From positions 37,897,637 through 37,961,636 of the forward strand of contig OY855905.1 in NCBI GenBank assembly GCA_963693305.1: a stretch of DNA of 64,000 nt, in the 5' to 3' direction. The position numbers and the translations under genes were made by a program. Below the pieces are notes generated by a model. It was not told where the DNA came from and made no database searches. It worked only from the letters and a program-made list of their open reading frames with translations. The stretch comes from Meandrina meandrites. Lineage: Eukaryota > Cnidaria > Anthozoa > Scleractinia > Meandrinidae. Shown here in pieces: positions 57,545 to 64,000 of the stretch (the first letter of the stretch is position 1; every line of letters starts with the position of its first letter).

Positions 57545-59137
57545 GTCATGAATAATACCAGGTTGAAATAAAAGCCATTGACATTATTTTACGCAACTGG
57601 TTTAAGAACATAGGTACCGTTGAACATCGACAAACGGACAGTTAGGCAGTGACTACTCATAAACAGACGTCATGCTCTCGGCCATATACAGTCAGCTTTC
57701 GCCTTGTAGACACCCCACTATTACGGACATAATCCAGATCCGCAGTGAAAGTTATGGAGGTTTGACTGGATTTAACTCTGGCTAATACCGACTCTTGCTG
57801 TTACAGAATTGATGATACTTTCGTGATACCAACAGAACAAATTTTATTGTTTTGACTCTCTGTGAAGCGGACATTGTGGACATAATTTGTCATGGAGTAT
57901 TATTACGAAAAATTGCAGTGTGTTGCTCCTTATTTGTCAAAACACACTTCAAAAGACTTGTGGAATATTTAGATTTGCAAAAATTCCTTCAGAAGCTGTA
58001 CAACAGACGTCGCTTTTTCACTTCAGCTTCTGCCCATTCCTTCCCAAGCATTCTCGTCCCCAGACGCTGCAATCCATCTGGTCTGCACCAGGAATTGAAA
58101 CCTCTGGCTGACTCCAAAACCGAAAGTCTGTGATTCACGGACTCATTTTCAAATATGACAAATCGATTGGCTGGAAAACACAGAACGAGTACTCTGAGCA
58201 TGCTCAGAAATTGGGAGCAGCCAGACTAGTCCAGTTCTGGCCCACAAGGGTATAACAGCCTCTGGGGACGAGAATGCCACTGTGGAAAAGCATGCCACAG
58301 TCCAGATTATTTAAAGCATGTTAATGGCACCGTTTTTGTCACACCTCGCTATTACAGACTCTTGCTATTACAGACACGAAATGACATCCCGAGAATATCC
58401 GCTATAACAAGAGTTGACTGTATATACAAAGTAACAGCCTCGTACCCGGCGAGTTGGGATGTGACGTCACCCATCGAGCTTGCCGGGAGAATTCCCCTGA
58501 TCATGCTTGGTTCCAAGCCTCCCCTGCTCATTTGTATAGCGTGAATTAGCGTGGGGACAAGGCTGACAAAGTTACATTTTCAACCTCCCATAAGTGGACA
58601 CCTCTCTCAAGTGCACTTTCTGGTCCGAGGAGTGTCTGCTTGAGGGAGGTTTGGCTGCAAAATGGGTAATAGATCTTCAAGATAAAAGGTGACAGAAGAA
58701 ACTGAAAAGTTTTAATGGTTTAAAATTGGGCAGACACTTCAGTATGTTTTAGGGATCCAAACAAGAGAAATTCACTTTCAGTTGGGTTAAAAACTATGCA
58801 ACATGGGGTCCTTGGTCTACTGTGGAGGTGTAATGTCAAAACAAGAAAAAAATTCTTTCAAATTCTAAATGTTTATTGCTGTAAGAAAGGTAACACAGGA
58901 GAATATTCCCAGTAAAAAGGGGGCTTAAAACACCCTAAATTTTCCAAAACATTTGTGGATGGTCTGCACCATGCATGGACAGGCTACCAGATTATTTGTG
59001 GATGGTCTGCACCAGATTATCTGGAAGATTTGTAGTGCATGCAGTTAAGTGATCTCAGACTGGGTGATTAATTGCCCCATTATTTACTACTAAATGGATT
59101 TATCAGCTATCCCTTGATATTATATACTGTGAAAAAC
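57545..59137. other. Intergenic between CDK inhibitor and cryptochrome
   Basis: Short direct repeats occur: ACTCTTGCTRTTACAGA near 57791 and 58360, and TTTGTGGATGGTCTGCACCA near 58950 and 58990. CCTCCC..AAGTGGACACC and its degenerate inverse lie near 58585-58660. No gene recognised. Confidence 0.4.
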
Positions 59138-59400
59138 ATGTTTTATTTAATGGTGAACATTTCGTGAGCAAAAATTCACAATTGTTACAATATAAAAACA
59201 CATTCTCAAGAATTAAATTTATAAATTATAGAAACAAATATTTGTGGTAGCATAGAGCAAATTAAGAATAAGATTAGGATGTTTTATTTAATGGTGAACA
59301 TTATGTGAGCAAAAAAACACAATTGTTATAAAAACATATTCTCAAGAATTAGATTTACAATTATAAAAACTAATATTTGTGGTAGCATAGAGCGAACAAT
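59138..59400 (+). repeat. Tandem duplication, 141-bp unit
   Basis: 59138-59278 and 59279-59400 both start ATGTTTTATTTAATGGTGAA and end near GTGGTAGCATAGAGC. The second copy has small deletions. It lies just past the cryptochrome stop, possibly in its 3' untranslated region. Confidence 0.85.
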
Positions 59401-59636
59401 AAGCTTAGTATGGTTATCAAAAAATCTGCTATTTTAAATGGCATATTAAGAAATTCAACATAATAATAATTTAAGTACTTGCTTCTCAAATCAAGAATAA
59501 ATATTACTATCACACATTTGGTTTTAGAACGTGTCGACACTATTCAGACACACAAAAATTACATTCCAGGTTTCTACAAATTATAGGTATCTGACTTGAG
59601 CGCTCCTGGAATTTTGTTTCCTTTAAGTAAAGCAGA

Positions 59637-62600
59637 TCACTCATTTTCTTTGTCTTCCAGGAGAAACATTTGCTGTTTCAACTTTTCCTGTCGATCTGGT
59701 ACACTGTCTTGTTTCTCAGAAGATACAGCAACTGAAGAAAGATGACAAAAGTGTGGTTTCTTATATACTCTTGCAAATATACATGCAGTGGGAAGTGACG
59801 TGACCCAGTGGTCAACACAATGTGCCCAGGATCATTATTAAGCAGGCTTGAGTGAGGTTAAAGCACTGGCCAGGGGGGTTCTCTGTATAGTTTTGGGTGG
59901 GAGTGTGCCGCTGGGACTCTGAAACCCTTACCCTTTACCAGACCATGTTCAGCTGATTTTGTAGCCCTATACTAGACTAGACACTGAAAATCCCTACCCT
60001 ATCCCAGACTTGCTCTTTTTACAACTGTATCACTGTGTTCTTAATGAAAACCATCTGTCAACAACATCATCGTGATGATTTTATTATACATTTAGGAAAG
60101 CCTGTGTTTCTCTTTCAAGTTTCTATTCCTATTCTGGCCTTAATTCTTCATACCATTGATCAGTTTCAAGGCCAGTGATACTCTACTCTAGACCAAAACT
60201 CTCTGATTTCTAGACCCTATCCCAAACTAAACTGCTTGAAAACCATACCCTTCACGACAGCACATACCGATATAGCTCCCCCCCCTGGGTTCACATTTAT
60301 ATACAATGCTGGCAAATGCAAACACAAATGCAAGTGATGTTCACACATAGAAGGCAAATGCAAGAAACATACTTATGCATTTGAAAACTTTTTCCAAGAT
60401 GGAGGGCAAATCAATGTTGCTCCACGTTGCTTGTGTTTGCACATGCATTTGGGTTAACAATGTTTACATACATGTTCACAAGTGCAGATCCAAGCGCAAG
60501 CCAGGTGCAAGAATAGTGAATAGACAATTCTCCGTACTTAATGCACTTGCATTTTATAAAAAACATAAATGACACAATAACAAGAAAAGAACACTTACGT
60601 GAATCTTTGTTAGAAAGGAGTGCCTTGAAGATGTTTCTCAACTTTTCTATATTGGCACGACTGACTTTGTTGTGATCCACGATGGGTGTAGGGTAGTCTT
60701 GTCCTATGATGCATCTTGCCGCTCTCTGTACACTCTCAGGTGCTGTCCAGGGAGCATGGATATATTTTGCAGGGAACCCTTTCAGGACTGGCAGGTATTT
60801 TCTGAAAACAATTTACAAAATAGTGCTCTTTAGAACAGGTCCTTTAAGGTGGCTTTCAATTATCAATATAGCAAAAGATCAATTTAATTTATTATTAATA
60901 AATGTTAAAAATATTAGTAATGAATTAGCAGTCAAACATAATTTCACTGTAATATTAAATATAATATTAGTACTTAGCACTGTGTGGAATTTATTACATT
61001 AGTACATGTCACTGTGACCAAAAGAATTTTGGCAACTAAAATTATAATATTATTTTGTTAATGAAAGAGCACATACAGATAAGAACAAACGACATAACAT
61101 TTTTTCGGTTTCTTAATTGAAAGAAAGGAATATCTTGGAAATAACTAAATAGTGGTACATGTAAATGCCCTCAGCTTTTATTGGAGAAACACAAGTTGCC
61201 ATAAAAACATTGTATTTTATGGTGTATAACAGCAGATTAGCTGTTCTCCTAAATGAATTTACTGAATTGAGCAGCAGATTGTCACAACATTAGGCAATCA
61301 GAAAAGCAGACATACCTGTAAAGTCCATTTCAAAAAATGACAACTTGCGAAAAAATGCAAAAATCTGATCTCAGAGGCCACTAGTTCGTAGCGGGACTGC
61401 CACCGAGGCAATCCTGCAAACTCGGGCGAAGTTAGCTTAGAAAAAGGCTTATAGTATTATCTGTCAAACCTCTTACTCCCAGAGAATAACTTGATATTTT
61501 CTTTACACAGTCAGAGCAGTTTTCAATTGATGTCATATCACGCAAATCACACGACCTACACTTGAACAACAAACTAAAGCAAAAACATGAACTGATTATT
61601 CAAGTGCAGTCTTGATGAAGGTTTTCATTCATGTGGTGTCGCAGTCTTGGAATGTGTGCATCATAGGTCTGCAATGTGTGCAAAGAAATGTTTTTCTTTT
61701 GATTTGTTGAAAGCAAACAATTTCCAACATTTTAACACGAAATGAGCACCTTGCACAAAACCTTTTTTACCAATCATCTGGGTTCAGAAAATGTTATTAA
61801 GCAAACACAAGTGACTTGTGACAGTCAACTGAAAACTGCTCTATGGGTGGGCCAATGACTTTAATGAGTACATTGTCTTCTTTGACAGATTTCTCAATTA
61901 TATTCCTTTCTTAGAAAGTAAGAAGGTGCAATTTAGGTTCATGGGAGTGAAAGGCTTAAAACAGAGTCTAAAATAATAAGTCACTAAACTTCACTAAATT
62001 AATCCAAACATAATGCATATGTCGTGCTTCAATTTTACCCTTGGTTACCAGGGCTGTGCTCTAAGGGTGCCTCAGGAGACTAACTTTTGCCTTTGGGTGA
62101 CCAGATAATCTTATTTCTTTCATATTAGCTTAATGCTGGGCTCCCTGGATCTCATAGTTTGGAACCTTTGGGCTCCTTGTAATTTTTCTTAGAGCACAGC
62201 CTTGGTGACACAAATTGGTTTTTCCTGTGTTCTGGTGTAGGTAATGAATATAAAACATAGGAAAATACCAGATAGTGCCAAAGGTACAGTTATTGAACCA
62301 CAACACACACTAATTATGTAAAAATATATAATTGTAAACAATTAATTTAAGCAGACTACAAGAATGTACCTAGAAGATGTAGAGTAAATATTACGTATTG
62401 AGATCAGATCAGACTAGAGAACAATGACCACAGAATGAGATACTAAATTTAAACACAGAAAGGTTTCTCTTCCCTGTTGTATATCAATTTCACCTGACAG
62501 CATTTAATTGGATGCGGGGGAATGGAAACAGCATTCACTTTTCACAAGTCTCCATAAAAATGCTGCCCCAGGGTAAGAAATTCTTATAGCAAGCTTAAGT

Positions 62601-63287
62601 TGTCTGATCAATTGACACTGTGATCAAAAGGTGCAACTGAGAAAAGTTTTAGAGAGACTGTGTAAATGAGATTGAAACAAAGTGTGGTGCTGGTGACACT
62701 AAAAAATGATGGATATATCGGAGCTTGCACTTTCATGCCAATTTGGTCCAAACATTTTTTTAAAGTTCACAGCTGTTCACAGGAATTGAGGGTGCAAGTA
62801 GTTGTACTGTTAAGTTTTTATGATTACAATCCTAAGATACTATGTACTAGCCTGACATAGTCGCCGTTGGGATCCAATTTCCTTCCAAACCCAACTGGAC
62901 ATAAGCAGTTAAAAAACTGCTGGAAAAAAGCACTGTACGAGAGCCACATCCAATTACCAGCATTCAGACTCCACTCTGCATCGAGAAGCCAACGCTCAAA
63001 AATCTGCAGTCACAAAAAACTCTAATTAGTTAAAGAACATGCACAAAAATAGTCTTGATCTCCTACTACTTGGTATATGACAAAGCACAGTGTCAGGTAC
63101 AACCTTTTGGTAACTGACCTTGTTAAAAACTACAATCTATATTTACCCTCATGCCCTCTTCCCAGCTAATCCAGAGGTCTCCTCTTGTAAGGAAGCATCC
63201 AACAGCATGCCGTGCTAAGTGATGAATCCAGCCTTCTTGCCGCAGTTGTACCATAATAGCATCAATCCAAGGAAAGCCTGTTTTTCC
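59637..63287 (-). CDS. Animal-type cryptochrome, C-terminal part (gene runs off the window)
   Basis: Exons on the minus strand: 63147-63287, 62852-63003, 60599-60801 and 59637-59731 (TGA at 59637-59639). Together they encode about 196 aa of the photolyase/cryptochrome FAD-binding domain and tail: [79 protein letters not shown], then a short tail ending LLEDKENE. These blocks are diagnostic of the cryptochrome/(6-4) photolyase family. The CxCPVGFGR.xDPNGDY run looks more cryptochrome than photolyase. Cryptochromes act as blue-light receptors or clock repressors. The tail beyond the core is short, about 40 aa. The intron after 62852 begins with GC rather than GT. The N-terminal antenna-binding half lies beyond the right edge. 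Confidence 0.92.
59871..60290 (-). repeat. Dispersed 430-bp repeat, copy 2 (inverted)
   Basis: Reverse-complement homologue of 57117-57544, sitting in the last intron of the cryptochrome gene. It is more diverged in the middle (near 60040-60110), with both ends recognisable. Confidence 0.85.
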
Positions 63288-63685
63288 CTGCACATTGAAA
63301 TATTCATAAAAATAGAGATCAGCTTTAACATTCACTATTGGGTGAAGTTTTTTGTTTGAAAGAATAAGCAACAATTAAAGACTAAAACATTGACATTATT
63401 CTGTAGAAATTGCACAAAAACCAAAAATTATCTAACAATGAATTTTTTTATCGTTTTCTTGTTACATTTGTTTAAAGAAAGCAATGACGCAAATTTTCTT
63501 TAGGGCAGAACACAATCAACGTCTAAGTAAGCTTATGCTCAGATAATTTATTTGTAATTTATTTGTACATCTTCTGGCTTGTGGTACATATATTAGACTA
63601 ACTTAAACTCAGCTCCCAAATGATGGTTTTCTTTTCAGATTATTATGCGAGTATGATCGATAACATCAACCACTATTGTGCAGTT

Positions 63686-63859
63686 CCAGGAAATATCCAT
63701 ACCCACCCCACAGAAGGTCAAATAAAATTCTGAGGGGGTGGGGGCTCTCAAAAGCTGAAATTTTAAAAGGAATGTATGGAGCTTAGCTGGAATTTCCAGA
63801 GGGGTGGGGAGATTCAAACCAAAAAAACCTTCTGTGGGAGGGGTATGGATATTTTCTGG
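63686..63859. mobile_element. 174-bp TIR element
   Basis: Ends CCAGGAAATATCCATACCCA and, reverse-complemented, CCAGAAAATATCCATACCCC, extending about 32 bp to ACAGAAGG. Non-coding core. It lies in a cryptochrome intron or in sequence upstream of the exon at 63287. Confidence 0.8.
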
Positions 63860-64000
63860 AATAACACATTACATTCAAAATAACTCCTCTTTCCAAAATT
63901 AAATATGTTCCATTCAAAAAGACTGCATTGGTTGCCTGCTTTAACATAACTTTATAAGTTCTGTCAGTAAAAAGGTTATTCCTAATATTATAATTAAGCC

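Noticed and set aside
1..64000. CRISPR array, prokaryotic operon or rRNA operon
   Set aside because: No regularly spaced direct repeats of that type, no rRNA, and the genes have introns and metazoan families.

Overview
The window looks like nuclear DNA from an anthozoan cnidarian, most likely a stony coral (inference). It is AT-rich, its genes have short exons with GT-AG introns, and it is full of small foldback transposons and tRNA-derived SINE heads. Its gene set is metazoan: synaptotagmins, BTB-Kelch proteins, a p21/p27-type CDK inhibitor, an animal-type cryptochrome and a complex I subunit. There are no operons, CRISPR arrays or rRNA genes.

Layout. (1) 1-6172: a possible lone first exon, then a divergent synaptotagmin (called Syt-A here) that has lost most calcium ligands. 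(2) 9501-21453: two intronless paralogues transcribed divergently. Each has two BTB domains, a BACK domain and Kelch repeats, and each begins with a myristoylation/palmitoylation-type N-terminus. The 7 kb between them holds a SINE head, a tandem duplication in which one copy carries a 406-bp hairpin element, a TIR element and a LINE fragment. (3) 27019-38253: a second divergent synaptotagmin (Syt-B) and a conventional calcium-binding Syt1-like gene (Syt-C), both on the + strand like Syt-A. Several foldback elements and a retroelement remnant lie between or inside them. (4) 41213-42740, minus strand: a small two-exon gene for an NDUFB2/AGGG-like complex I subunit. (5) 43400-53500: gene-poor and repeat-rich, with several TIR elements whose target-site duplications can be read directly. 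(6) 54084-55055: a p21/p27-type inhibitor. (7) 59637 to beyond 63287, minus strand: the C-terminal half of a cryptochrome; the rest lies outside the window.

The three synaptotagmins share phase-1 introns before the TM exon and inside C2B. The C2B intron splits the codon of one calcium-binding Asp. That codon reads Asp in Syt-C, Asn in Syt-B and Gly in Syt-A, so the cluster shows one calcium sensor and two diverged relatives. The BTB-Kelch pair is the most unusual coding feature: it predicts CUL3 substrate adaptors tethered to membranes by acylation. Any functional link between these adaptors and the synaptotagmins is only suggested by proximity.

Family assignments come from reading motifs by eye, without database searches. 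Splice sites were placed by consensus, reading-frame phase and family homology.
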